Assembly: GCF_022026395.1 (NCBI RefSeq)
Contig: NZ_CP041767.1
Location: 6,092,480 to 6,156,479, forward strand
DNA length: 64,000 nucleotides
Source: Brevibacillus brevis
Lineage (GTDB): Bacteria; Bacillota; Bacilli; Brevibacillales; Brevibacillaceae
Direction: 5' to 3'
The notes under the pieces were generated by a model. That model worked only from the letters and a program-made list of their open reading frames with translations. It did no database searches and was not told the DNA's origin. Both the position numbers and the translations under genes were made by a program. This document shows, piece by piece, positions 24,603 through 33,087 of this stretch; the stretch's first letter is position 1; every line of letters begins with the position of its first letter.

Positions 24603-24839
24603 TTGAAAGAAGTCCACCTCATCGCCAAGCTGGCTGACCTTCAGGAAGTAGACTACCACAATACGCTTGTCCTGCATGCCTTGATCGAGTTGCTCGTAGC
24701 CAAAGGACTGCTAACTCACGACGAGCTGACTGCCAAAGTGAATGAGCTCGATACACAATTAACTTTCCATATCGATACGTATGCGAAGCTCACAGAGCGT
24801 CTCGCCAGTCGTCAGGCAGGGATCAAACCGATCTTATAG
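24603..24839 (+). CDS. Small helical protein of unknown function
   Basis: A TTG at 24603 with GAAAGG 11 bases upstream opens a 78-codon frame of heptad-like helical sequence (IAKLADLQEVDYHNTLVLHALIELL cut at 20: LVLHALIELLVAKGLLTHDE, then DELTAKVNELDTQL). The composition is protein-like and the frame ends 3 bases before the walJ stop on the opposite strand. No family is recognised. Because a wal-operon terminator lies beyond it, this gene may be partly controlled by antisense transcription. Confidence 0.55.
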   Translation: MKEVHLIAKLADLQEVDYHNTLVLHALIELLVAKGLLTHDELTAKVNELDTQLTFHIDTYAKLTERLASRQAGIKPIL

Positions 24840-24841
24840 CT

Positions 24842-25630
24842 TTATAACTCTTCCAGCTTGGTAGGTCGATCCGGGTACGTATCGCGCAGATGCACATCGT
24901 CACCAACAGACATGCCCCGCTCCTCCAAGATGTTTTTGACCGTCAGTCTGGCCAAATCAATCATGTTGTTTTCCTTACTCAAATGGGCGAGGTACACGCG
25001 TTCTGCCCCGCCTGTTAGACAATCGAGCAAAGCATCGCCCGCCGCTTCATTGGACAAGTGCCCGACATCACTCAAGATACGTCTCTTGATGCTCCAAGGG
25101 TACTGAGACATGCGCAACAGCTCGACATCATGATTGGACTCGAACACATACGCATCTGCTCCACGAATCGTCTCTTTAATGCGATCACTCACATACCCCA
25201 AGTCAGTCGCGACACTGAGCTTTTTCTTGCCATGATAAAAACAGAAGCCCATCGGCTCGGCGGCATCGTGCGAGATTCCGAATGACTCGATGCCCAAATC
25301 CTCCAACTCTTTCTTTTCCCCCACAGAAAAGAAGCGTCGCTGATCTTCCTTGATCGTCCCGATTTGCCCATCCAGCTCCGACCACGTCTTTTCATTGGCG
25401 TAAATCGGCAATCCATATCGCCGCGCCATGACGCCGACCCCTTTAATATGGTCGACGTGCTCATGGGTGACGAGAATGGCGCTGAGATCCCCTGGATTGA
25501 CACCAATGGTCTCCAGTGCCGCTTCTGCCTGCTTTCCTGTAATGCCTACATCGATTAATACGGAAATACGGTCTGTTGCCACATAAATGGCGTTGCCCGT
25601 ACTCCCGCTTGCCAACACACTAAATCTCAC
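24842..25630 (-). CDS. walJ: Metallo-beta-lactamase fold hydrolase WalJ (YycJ)
   Basis: The 262-aa MBL-fold protein has the metal-binding THEHVDHIKG motif and SHDAAEP downstream. WalJ is the conserved last gene of wal operons, is linked to coordination of replication with cell division, and probably acts as an exonuclease. GTG 25630 is chosen because AGAGGG lies 8 bases upstream and RFSVLASGSTGNAIYV is the usual N-terminus; the frame remains open 52 codons further upstream without homology. It follows walI closely. Confidence 0.92.
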   Translation of the reverse strand: MRFSVLASGSTGNAIYVATDRISVLIDVGITGKQAEAALETIGVNPGDLSAILVTHEHVDHIKGVGVMARRYGLPIYANEKTWSELDGQIGTIKEDQRRFFSVGEKKELEDLGIESFGISHDAAEPMGFCFYHGKKKLSVATDLGYVSDRIKETIRGADAYVFESNHDVELLRMSQYPWSIKRRILSDVGHLSNEAAGDALLDCLTGGAERVYLAHLSKENNMIDLARLTVKNILEERGMSVGDDVHLRDTYPDRPTKLEEL

Positions 25631-25673
25631 CGAACATCCCTCTTCCCGTATCTTTCCCAGGCTGTCTATCTTT

Positions 25674-26447
25674 TTAGAGCTGCGTAACCATCGGACGCTC
25701 CAGAGCTCCTGTAATCGCATTGACAAAATGCCATTTGCCATCGTGAACCACACGCCATACAGGCACCAGCGTCTGAATATCCGCATCGTAAGAACCGTAA
25801 TAACCCAAGCTCACATTCTCAATCCGTTCCCCTGGTGAAATGATTTGCTTGTCCACCAGAGAGCGTAGTGCCGCATAACCAGAGATCACCTGTCGTTCCC
25901 CCTGCTGCTTGCGAAGGTGGAAAAAGGTCTGCCTGTAGCCAAGTATCGCTCCGTTGTCCAAATACATTTCCAACGGCGCGACGAATACTGGCATTTTATC
26001 ATAGACCTGCCAATACAAAAGCCGCGCTTGATTCGATTGATACGGATCGGCTACGTATTGATCGGAATAAATCAGCCTTGGACCAATTTGACGCAAGAAC
26101 TCCTGAGGATTCAGTTGACCTCGAATCTGCATCGGTGGGTCCAGCTTGGCAGCCAGCGCCATCTTTTCTACCGTCGCCTGAAGCCCCGATATCTCATGCA
26201 AGGAAATCGGATTAATTCCGATATACTCCGCATCCAAATTGGACATTTCCGGTGTATCCTGCGGCACTTCTGTATCCAATGTGATATTTTGCTGATTCAA
26301 GTACAGCTCTGTATTCCATTTCTCGCTCTGCGCGACTTCCTTGTCATTCCACAGGCTAATGCGCGTCACATACACCTGATACAGGAGAAACAAATCGAGG
26401 AGAAGAAAGGCCCAGATCAGAATCGTCTTGGTCCTACTCCAATCCAT
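25674..26447 (-). CDS. walI: Two-component regulatory protein WalI (YycI)
   Basis: The 257-aa protein has one N-terminal membrane helix (ILIWAFLLLDLFLLYQVYV) and an extracytoplasmic domain (YADP-like SDQYVADPYQ, then MPVFVAPLEMYLDNGAILGY). With WalH it contacts WalK in the membrane and dampens its activity. Its start overlaps the walH end by 14 bases, consistent with translational coupling. Confidence 0.92.
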   Translation of the reverse strand: MDWSRTKTILIWAFLLLDLFLLYQVYVTRISLWNDKEVAQSEKWNTELYLNQQNITLDTEVPQDTPEMSNLDAEYIGINPISLHEISGLQATVEKMALAAKLDPPMQIRGQLNPQEFLRQIGPRLIYSDQYVADPYQSNQARLLYWQVYDKMPVFVAPLEMYLDNGAILGYRQTFFHLRKQQGERQVISGYAALRSLVDKQIISPGERIENVSLGYYGSYDADIQTLVPVWRVVHDGKWHFVNAITGALERPMVTQL

Positions 26448-27816
26448 GCGCCTTCCCTCCTCCCTGTTTGGTGTGCGCAGAAATATACAGGTTCGCCTGA
26501 TTCGCCAATTCCACTACCCAGATTGGCATCAGGTCCACGTATCCTTCGCCTACTTTGGTATGGTAAGCCAAATAAGCGTTCGTGATTTTTTCTGTGTCCG
26601 CCAGCTTTTTGTCGCGGATATATTGATACAGCTCAGGACCAGACATGATCGTCCACTCTTTATTGTCGATATACTTGTCCAAATCCAGCAGCGAACGACT
26701 CATCGTCACAACCTGGCCTGCTTCTGAGGTAATTTGGATCGTATCGATTTGCTTGGCTTCCCCATCACTGATCAAAGGATACGCCCCCAAGTACTGGCGG
26801 AATGTGATCAAGTCTTTTTCATTGTAGCTCTTCTTGATTCGTTCAAAATGGTACTCATCGAGCCAGCCCAAGTGCTTATTCATGAAGGTAACGGCACTCT
26901 GCACTTTTTCTTCATCTGACAGCACCTGATCCCGCTGTTGGTACGCCGGGTCGGTAAACGTGAACGCCTGCTGCTCTGATCTCAATTGAATCGATCTGCT
27001 GCCATCTGTAAAAATAACCGTTTTGTCCCGCTCCATGATTTGTCTGACGAGCGATTGATCGATAAAGTAGGACTCGATTAGTCTTTCATTCGTAACAGGT
27101 ACGTAGCTGTAGCGGAATTGCTGCATGCGCAACTGATTCTTGGGCAAATAGTAAGTGCTCCACATCAGCGCAGGTCCTTCCAAATCTACGAAGCTTCGCT
27201 CTGGTTTGACGATTTTCATGATTTGCTCAGGCATTAAATCACCAGAAGCCAAATACGATTCTCGCAAATCCTTTGGGCTGATAGACGTTCGAGAACGCAT
27301 CATTCGACCTTCCTCAGTCGACAGAAACAACGCGTAGACGACATCCTCGTCCTTCTCGTAGTACACCCACAATCGGTCAATCCCTTTCAATCGGTTGTCA
27401 AACTCATCCCGAAAGGTTACCAGCCGACCTACAATTGACAAGGGAACCGTGCTCCGAAAGCGCACTTCCAACCCCATCTTTTCCCGGGCAATATCTTCCC
27501 ATTTCTCGTTGGAGATGGTGAGCGGAGAAAAATCGAGGAAGATCCATTTCGACATTTCTCGCACGATCAAACTGTAAGGAGCATCGGTTGCGGATGCTTT
27601 CGTATGGCGATCTTCCCCATAGTGAAAAACAACGGATTCCGGCGTAACGAGCTGTTCGAGTTGTTTTTCCTGAACTGGCTTTGACTGCGTGTATTCTGCC
27701 GGTTCAATAAATTGAAGGTTAGGTTGATTCGACCACAACATCGCTGTCAAAACAAAGCTGGCTAGCACTAGCAGATTGAGTAAGACGGTCTTGGCAGGCT
27801 CTAGCATCCGCTTCAT
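26434..27816 (-). CDS. walH: Two-component regulatory protein WalH (YycH)
   Basis: The 460-aa protein has an N-terminal membrane helix (TVLLNLLVLASFVLTAMLW) and a large extracytoplasmic region typical of YycH. It regulates WalK in complex with WalI. ATG 27816 follows AAGGAGGAAAAACGGG and overlaps the walK stop as ATGA; the frame is open upstream, but the longer start has no ribosome site. Confidence 0.93.
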   Translation of the reverse strand: MKRMLEPAKTVLLNLLVLASFVLTAMLWSNQPNLQFIEPAEYTQSKPVQEKQLEQLVTPESVVFHYGEDRHTKASATDAPYSLIVREMSKWIFLDFSPLTISNEKWEDIAREKMGLEVRFRSTVPLSIVGRLVTFRDEFDNRLKGIDRLWVYYEKDEDVVYALFLSTEEGRMMRSRTSISPKDLRESYLASGDLMPEQIMKIVKPERSFVDLEGPALMWSTYYLPKNQLRMQQFRYSYVPVTNERLIESYFIDQSLVRQIMERDKTVIFTDGSRSIQLRSEQQAFTFTDPAYQQRDQVLSDEEKVQSAVTFMNKHLGWLDEYHFERIKKSYNEKDLITFRQYLGAYPLISDGEAKQIDTIQITSEAGQVVTMSRSLLDLDKYIDNKEWTIMSGPELYQYIRDKKLADTEKITNAYLAYHTKVGEGYVDLMPIWVVELANQANLYISAHTKQGGGKAHGLE

Positions 27817-29636
27817 CCCGTTTTTCCTCCTTGGGCAAATGGCACCCAGAACGTGACTGTCGTTCCAGCGTTCCATTCGCTCGTAATCTCGATATCTGCA
27901 CCGTGTGCCTGTACTAATTCGCGGGCAATCGCCAATCCCAGACCTGTTCCACCCTGGCCGCGCGAACGCGCCTTGTCTACGCGGTAGAAACGCTCAAAGA
28001 TTCGCTTCAAATCGCGGCTGGGAATACCGATTCCTGTGTCGGTGATGGAGATTTGGACCCGCTTTTGCTTGTGGTTCTCTCTTGCCATGAGAACCACAGT
28101 GCCCCCTTGAGGCGTATACTTGATCGCATTGGACAAAAGATTATCCAATACTTGATTGATCGCATCCAGATCAATGTAAACCGGCGGAAGCTTGCTCGGC
28201 ATATCCAGACTGAGCTGGACCTCCTGTTGCTCACTGAACATGGAAAAACGATCAGCAGCATAGTGAAGCAATCGATTGAGGTCCGCTTCCTTGCAATGCA
28301 GACGAACCCCTTGCGAATCAAAACGCGATAGCTGCAATAAATCGTTTACCAAGCGAATCATGCGCTCTGTCTCGGACGACGTAACCTTCAAGAAACGTTG
28401 GGACAGCTCTGGATCCTCCACTGCGCCATCCAGCAGCGCTTCCACGTAGCTTTTAATAGTCGTCAGTGGTGTCCGCAGCTCATGCGACACATTCGCTACG
28501 AATTCGCGGCGCTGCTGCTCCAGTCGCTGCTGCTCCGTCACATCGGCTACGACAGCTATGATCCCGCCCATTTTTTTGCTATCGTGCTGCAAAGGCGTAA
28601 ACGTCACACGCAGAATTACCTCTTCCTTATTCGGCAACGTCATCTCAATAATAAGCGGTTCTTCCTGCGCATAAAGCGACATCTCATCTTCTGGCGGCAG
28701 GCCCAACAAATCATACAAGGTGCGTCTCTTGAGAAGGACGTCAGCCATCGTCACCTGCAACATATCTTCTGCGGCCCGATTAAACAGGATGATCTGTCCA
28801 TTCCGGTTAGCGGCAATAACACCGTCCGTCATGTTGCTCAAAATTCCCGCGAGCTTCTCACGCTCTTCCTCTTGCTGCAAGATCGCTTCCTGCAAACGCA
28901 AGGTCATATGATTAAAGGCCATACCGAGTTGGCCAATTTCATCATCGCTATAGACTCTTACACTACTATTAAAATCCCCATCTGCCACCAATCGTGCCTG
29001 ACGGGTCATCTCCTTCACTGGCTTGGTGATGGTGCGGGCCAATACGACCCCGAGTACCGCCGTAATGGCCATAGCGATCATCGTACCCGTCCCCAGGATG
29101 CCGTTCATTTTCCCAATCGTCGCATAAGTACCTTCCATCGAAGCAATCATGTAGACCGCACCGTATACAATCTGATCGCCCTTAACAGGTAACGCCAATA
29201 CTTTCACCCGCGCCCCCGTCTTCGGGTCGATCCGCATTGATTCACTACGCGTCCCGAGTAAGGCAACCGTCACTTCAGGCTGCGAGGTCCGCTGTCCAAT
29301 TGTACTTTTGTCCTCTGTCGTCGCAACCACCGTTCTTGTCTGATCGATGACCTGCACATTGGCTCCATTGATTTTAACTAGGTTATTGATCAGGTTGTCG
29401 ATGTCCTGGCGGTTTTGTTCGGCGTTGGATTCCTTCCCGTCATGCGGACGCAAATCGCTTTCCAGCAAACTCGCTAACAAACTAGCTTGTCCATTCAAAG
29501 CCTCGGAAAAGTTGTTGATGTAGTAGCTCTCGACTTCCCGGGCAAAGTAGGCGCTAATAAATTGCATCGCAAGCAAAATCAACAGCATGTAAATGATGAC
29601 CATTTTCCACTGAACGGTTTTGAACAGCCGCCTCAT
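27813..29636 (-). CDS. walK: Cell-wall sensor histidine kinase WalK (YycG)
   Basis: The 607-aa essential kinase has TM1 (about 10-30), an extracytoplasmic PAS-like domain, TM2 (about 175-200), HAMP (TKPVKEMTRQARLVADGDFN), a cytoplasmic PAS (AANRNGQIILFNRAAEDML), HisKA with His in VANVSHELRTPL (about 385) and HATPase with TDTGIG and GGTGLGLAIARELV. It senses cell-wall state and phosphorylates WalR to control autolysin genes. It overlaps walR and walH by ATGA at both ends. Confidence 0.97.
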   Translation of the reverse strand: MRRLFKTVQWKMVIIYMLLILLAMQFISAYFAREVESYYINNFSEALNGQASLLASLLESDLRPHDGKESNAEQNRQDIDNLINNLVKINGANVQVIDQTRTVVATTEDKSTIGQRTSQPEVTVALLGTRSESMRIDPKTGARVKVLALPVKGDQIVYGAVYMIASMEGTYATIGKMNGILGTGTMIAMAITAVLGVVLARTITKPVKEMTRQARLVADGDFNSSVRVYSDDEIGQLGMAFNHMTLRLQEAILQQEEEREKLAGILSNMTDGVIAANRNGQIILFNRAAEDMLQVTMADVLLKRRTLYDLLGLPPEDEMSLYAQEEPLIIEMTLPNKEEVILRVTFTPLQHDSKKMGGIIAVVADVTEQQRLEQQRREFVANVSHELRTPLTTIKSYVEALLDGAVEDPELSQRFLKVTSSETERMIRLVNDLLQLSRFDSQGVRLHCKEADLNRLLHYAADRFSMFSEQQEVQLSLDMPSKLPPVYIDLDAINQVLDNLLSNAIKYTPQGGTVVLMARENHKQKRVQISITDTGIGIPSRDLKRIFERFYRVDKARSRGQGGTGLGLAIARELVQAHGADIEITSEWNAGTTVTFWVPFAQGGKTG

Positions 29637-30343
29637 CCAGGCTGGCCTCCCATGCCGGGATTGCGTAATGTATAGCCCAAACCACGCCGCGTAATAATGT
29701 ACCTCGGCTGGCTTGGATCATCCTCGATTTTTTCCCGCAAACGACGAATGGTCACATCTACCGTCCGCACATCTCCAAAATAGTCAAATCCCCAGACCGA
29801 TTGCAAGAGATGCTCTCGCGTCAGTACTTGTCCCTGATGGCGAGCGAGGTACACCAGCAGCTCAAACTCACGGTGCGTCAGCTCTAATGCTTCTCCCACC
29901 TTTTCGACGGTATACGAGTTCAAATCAATTTCCAGCTCATGTACGCGCAGTACATGCTGGCTATCCTTCTCTTCCACTTTCGAGCGGTTACGGCGCAAAT
30001 GGGCCTTTACACGAGCTACCAGCTCACGCGTACTAAATGGCTTCGTCACGTAATCGTCTGCGCCCAATTCCAGCCCGAGTACCTTATCCAATTCAGAGTC
30101 TTTGGCAGTCAGCATGATGATCGGCACATCATACGTTTGGCGAACGGTTCGGCATACGTCCATTCCGTCTCTGCCTGGGAGCATAACATCCAGTAAAATC
30201 AAATCCGGTCGTTCATCCTTGACCACGACAAGTGCCTCATCACCATCGTAGGCGCATACGACCTGATATCCTTCTTTTTCAAACGTGAATTTCAAAATAT
30301 CTGCAATCGGTTTTTCATCATCAACTACGAGGAGTTTTGCCAT
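29633..30343 (-). CDS. walR: Response regulator WalR (YycF)
   Basis: The 236-aa OmpR-type regulator has an N-terminal receiver with VDDEKPIAD, Asp in LILLDVMLPGRDG and Lys in DDYVTKPFSTRELVARV, followed by a winged helix (LTHREFELLVYLARHQGQVL, DVTIRRLREKIEDDP). It is essential and controls cell-wall hydrolases. AAGGAGGGCGCAGG precedes the ATG. It is the first gene of walRKHIJ. Confidence 0.97.
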   Translation of the reverse strand: MAKLLVVDDEKPIADILKFTFEKEGYQVVCAYDGDEALVVVKDERPDLILLDVMLPGRDGMDVCRTVRQTYDVPIIMLTAKDSELDKVLGLELGADDYVTKPFSTRELVARVKAHLRRNRSKVEEKDSQHVLRVHELEIDLNSYTVEKVGEALELTHREFELLVYLARHQGQVLTREHLLQSVWGFDYFGDVRTVDVTIRRLREKIEDDPSQPRYIITRRGLGYTLRNPGMGGQPG

Positions 30344-30499
30344 CCTGCGCCCTCCTTTTTCTGTAAGTACGTGTTCAACAGTCTTCTGTTTCCTCTTAAA
30401 CTACTTCTTCAAGGATTCCACTTCGACCGCCACTATTCCTCTACAATACACCATGTACGCCATGTAAAGAAGGACTTGGCATTCAATCCCTGCCAGCAA

Positions 30500-30530
30500 A
30501 AAAAGGGCCCCTCCTAAGAGTTGCCCTTTC
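30500..30530 (-). terminator. Terminator of the M23 peptidase gene
   Basis: On minus AAAGGGC/GCCCTTT with a 14-base interior is followed by TTTTTG, 20 bases after the peptidase stop and before the walR promoter region. Confidence 0.8.
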
Positions 30531-30549
30531 TTATCCAGAAATTACTAGT

Positions 30550-32046
30550 CTATTTTAAGTAACGAATCGGGTTTTGATTTCGTCCATTTTGTAGAACCTC
30601 AAAATGCAGGTGGACGCCGGTTGACTGCCCAGTAGAACCCTTTACGCCGATTTTCTTTCCTTGGCTAACAACATCGCCGGCTTTCACATTAATGATACTC
30701 ATGTGACCGTACAATGTCTTCATTCCATTGCCGTGGTCGATGATAACCGATTTTCCGTAGTCACCATTCCAACCAGCGAATGTGACACGTCCATTGTCTG
30801 CCGCCATGACAGAACCAGCACCGGCAATATCAATTCCTTTGTGCATGCTGCCCCAGCGTTTGCCGAAGCCGCTGCTAATATACCCGCTAGCAGGCCAGCT
30901 CAAACGACCTGTGCCGCGCGATGGGATAACTTTTGTACCGCGCTCCATAATTTGGGTTACAGGCTGCACAGTTACATCTTGTTTGATGACTTTGCGATTA
31001 ACGACTTGTCCATTTTCTTTCACAACTTCGTACTTCACTGTTTTACTGCCGTTTTTACCTTCTTGTACGACCTTCGTTTCGCCTTTAGGAACCTTGTCAT
31101 TGTTTTTAATTTGGGTATTAAAAGCAATAACCTCTTGCTGATCTACTTCTTCTTTGACTTGAACAGTAACCAGTGGACGCACTGCGGTTACATTGATTTC
31201 TTGCCCCAATTGAAGGACGGTATTTTCCGTAACACCTGGGTTGTTGGCGTAAATATCTTTTGATGTAATGCCGTATTTCTTCGCGATGCAACCGATGCAA
31301 TCGCCTTCTACGACCGTATGCTTCATATCTTTGAAGGTGCCTTTTACCAGCAACTCCTCGAGTTTATCGGCAGACAAAATTTGAGATGCATCGACTGTTT
31401 CGGTTTGCATCTCTACGTTTTCTTTAAATGCGACTTCTTTTACCGGATTTGGTTTGACTGGGACTGTGGATGCTGCTGCCACAACAGCCTTTTTCCCTGT
31501 CGTTGCAGGAACTCCGGAATATTTTTGCTTCACTTCAGCCAGTGCTTGATCAACCGATTGCTGGTCTGGCAGGTAACCTACTACTTTGCCGTCAATTGTG
31601 AGCTTTACGCCCTGAACCTTGATATCCGCTACGGATGCCAAAGCTTGTACAGCGGCATCGTTATTGAACGGTGCCTTGAATTCACGCTCTTCTTCGAATG
31701 TGATATAGTCAGCCATTTGCAAGTTGAGGCCTGTTTTTGCCTTTTCCTCTTCCAGCTTTGCTGCTGTCCAGTTATGTATCACATTTGGATCATTTACCAC
31801 GCCAATCTCTTTGCCGTTCACACTGACATGGTAGACAGAATTGACATTGCTTGTGTAGTAGTATTGTGCAGATGCCCCAGCAGCAATCGTCAAAACTAGA
31901 CCTGCCGCAATTGAAAGCGATTGTTTTTTATGCGACTGGATATAAGAGCTTGTACGTTTCATTGTACGTTTCGCCAGATCACTGCAATCCCGAACGATTC
32001 GTGATGACCGTTCCTGCAGCTTGGCCTTCCATTCTGACCAATGCAT
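30550..32046 (-). CDS. M23-family peptidoglycan endopeptidase with LysM and G5 domains
   Basis: The 498-aa cell-envelope enzyme has an N-terminal membrane helix (SIAAGLVLTIAAGASAQYYY), a long extracytoplasmic linker, a LysM wall-binding module (TVVEGDCIGCIAKKYGITSK), a G5-type domain and a C-terminal M23 lysostaphin-like domain. Zinc ligands are visible in SMHKGIDIAG and GVHLHFEV. It probably cleaves peptide cross-bridges and is a plausible WalR target given its position upstream of walR. ATG 32046 follows AGGAGGG; the frame is open 14 codons further. Confidence 0.92.
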   Translation of the reverse strand: MHWSEWKAKLQERSSRIVRDCSDLAKRTMKRTSSYIQSHKKQSLSIAAGLVLTIAAGASAQYYYTSNVNSVYHVSVNGKEIGVVNDPNVIHNWTAAKLEEEKAKTGLNLQMADYITFEEEREFKAPFNNDAAVQALASVADIKVQGVKLTIDGKVVGYLPDQQSVDQALAEVKQKYSGVPATTGKKAVVAAASTVPVKPNPVKEVAFKENVEMQTETVDASQILSADKLEELLVKGTFKDMKHTVVEGDCIGCIAKKYGITSKDIYANNPGVTENTVLQLGQEINVTAVRPLVTVQVKEEVDQQEVIAFNTQIKNNDKVPKGETKVVQEGKNGSKTVKYEVVKENGQVVNRKVIKQDVTVQPVTQIMERGTKVIPSRGTGRLSWPASGYISSGFGKRWGSMHKGIDIAGAGSVMAADNGRVTFAGWNGDYGKSVIIDHGNGMKTLYGHMSIINVKAGDVVSQGKKIGVKGSTGQSTGVHLHFEVLQNGRNQNPIRYLK

Positions 32047-32303
32047 AACTTGTCCCTCCTGAAAACAGATACAACTTGCTCGTTCCATTTCCTGAAAATT
32101 TTTAATTTATTGACTAGGTCGTAAATCCCATAATTTAGTTTCCATTTATCTGCCAAATTGCCTAAAGAAACCAACTATGTCGACTTTACCATAAGATTAA
32201 CGACAACATCAAGTGTAAATTGCTGTCGAATAAAAAAATAGACACAGAGTCACTATATGTACAAACAATTGGTAGCATTTATCATATCTGGAGGCTGATA
32301 GAC

Positions 32304-32675
32304 GTGAAGGAACGTAACATTCTTGCTGGATTTCACACCGAAGATGATGCCCAAAAGGCAGAAAAAGCGCTTCGACAAGCTGGTTTTTCCATCATTCAGA
32401 TCGACAGAATCGGACAATTCCCTGGTGACGGGAATGAACAAATCCTGAATCCCATAACCGGAGATTTTCCCAGCTTGGGCAACCTTACACTGGCAGGTGA
32501 CTTCCCAAGCGGCAGGGATGCAAGCGTCATGGCCGCAGTAGATCCAGACGCCAGCGGCATGGCCGACCGGGGTGATGACAATATGAATCGCAGTGTCTTG
32601 TTAACGGCAGTCGTACCAGAGGAACAAGGTGATCTTGCGACAGAGATCATCCGATCGTATGGGGGCATGATCTAA
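32304..32675 (+). CDS. Uncharacterised stress-protein-like small protein
   Basis: GTG 32304 follows GGAGGCTGATAGAC and gives 123 aa. The N-terminal segment (ILAGFHTEDDAQKAEKALRQ) resembles the ferredoxin-like fold of YflT-type general stress proteins. The middle is Gly/Asp rich, and the end (VVPEEQGDLATEIIRSYGG) forms the last strand-helix unit. Function is unknown. It is monocistronic with a strong terminator and is the only plus-strand gene between 24.9 and 41.8 kb. Confidence 0.65.
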   Translation: MKERNILAGFHTEDDAQKAEKALRQAGFSIIQIDRIGQFPGDGNEQILNPITGDFPSLGNLTLAGDFPSGRDASVMAAVDPDASGMADRGDDNMNRSVLLTAVVPEEQGDLATEIIRSYGGMI

Positions 32676-32679
32676 AATA

Positions 32680-32724
32680 AATATAGCCATCTTCCTAAAT
32701 ATCTAGGAAAGATGGCTTATTTCG
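32680..32724. terminator. Strong bidirectional hairpin terminator
   Basis: AGCCATCTT-CCTA/TAGG-AAAGATGGCT stem with a T-rich tail on plus (TATTTCG) and an A/T-rich one on minus. It separates two convergent small genes. Confidence 0.85.
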
Positions 32725-32741
32725 TTATGAGCATCTGTGAC

Positions 32742-32957
32742 TCACACCTCTTGCATCGAGGTAACGTCTTTTAACGCAAGTCTGCGTATTTTCGTTTTCT
32801 CGGCGTCATTTGGTTGTTTGTATGTGGTGATAAAGCATAAGTATCCATTGTTGAAATGTGTCATGGTTCCCTTGATGACGACGCCATTGATCATTTTTAC
32901 CTGTACATTTTTGCCCAGCAGCTTCATGGCCTTTTGGTCAAATCCAAAACCCATCAT
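32742..32957 (-). CDS. Small Lsm/Hfq-like fold protein (uncharacterised)
   Basis: ATG 32957 (or 32954) follows GGAGAGG and gives about 71 aa; the longer open frame to 33032 lacks a ribosome site. The pattern LLGKNVQVKMINGVVIKGTM, then HFNNGYLCFIT and RRLALKDVTSM, with alternating hydrophobics and a conserved glycine-bend, suggests a five-strand Sm-like barrel. This is by pattern only. It may bind RNA or be a structural relative. It lies immediately downstream of the purA terminator. Confidence 0.5.
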   Translation of the reverse strand: MMGFGFDQKAMKLLGKNVQVKMINGVVIKGTMTHFNNGYLCFITTYKQPNDAEKTKIRRLALKDVTSMQEV

Positions 32958-33029
32958 CACCATCACCTCTCCATTTCTCCCTATGTCTAACCATATGCCC
33001 AGAGGGTGTCGTTTCGTGTCTGTCCCTTG

Positions 33030-33066
33030 CAAAAAAAGAAAAGCTGCCGAATACTCGACAGCTTTC
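33030..33066 (-). terminator. purA intrinsic terminator
   Basis: On minus AAAGCTGTCGAG ... CGGCAGCTTT is followed by TCTTTTTTTG, 22 bases after the purA stop. Confidence 0.85.
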
Positions 33067-33087
33067 TTCTATTATATAGTCGATAGC

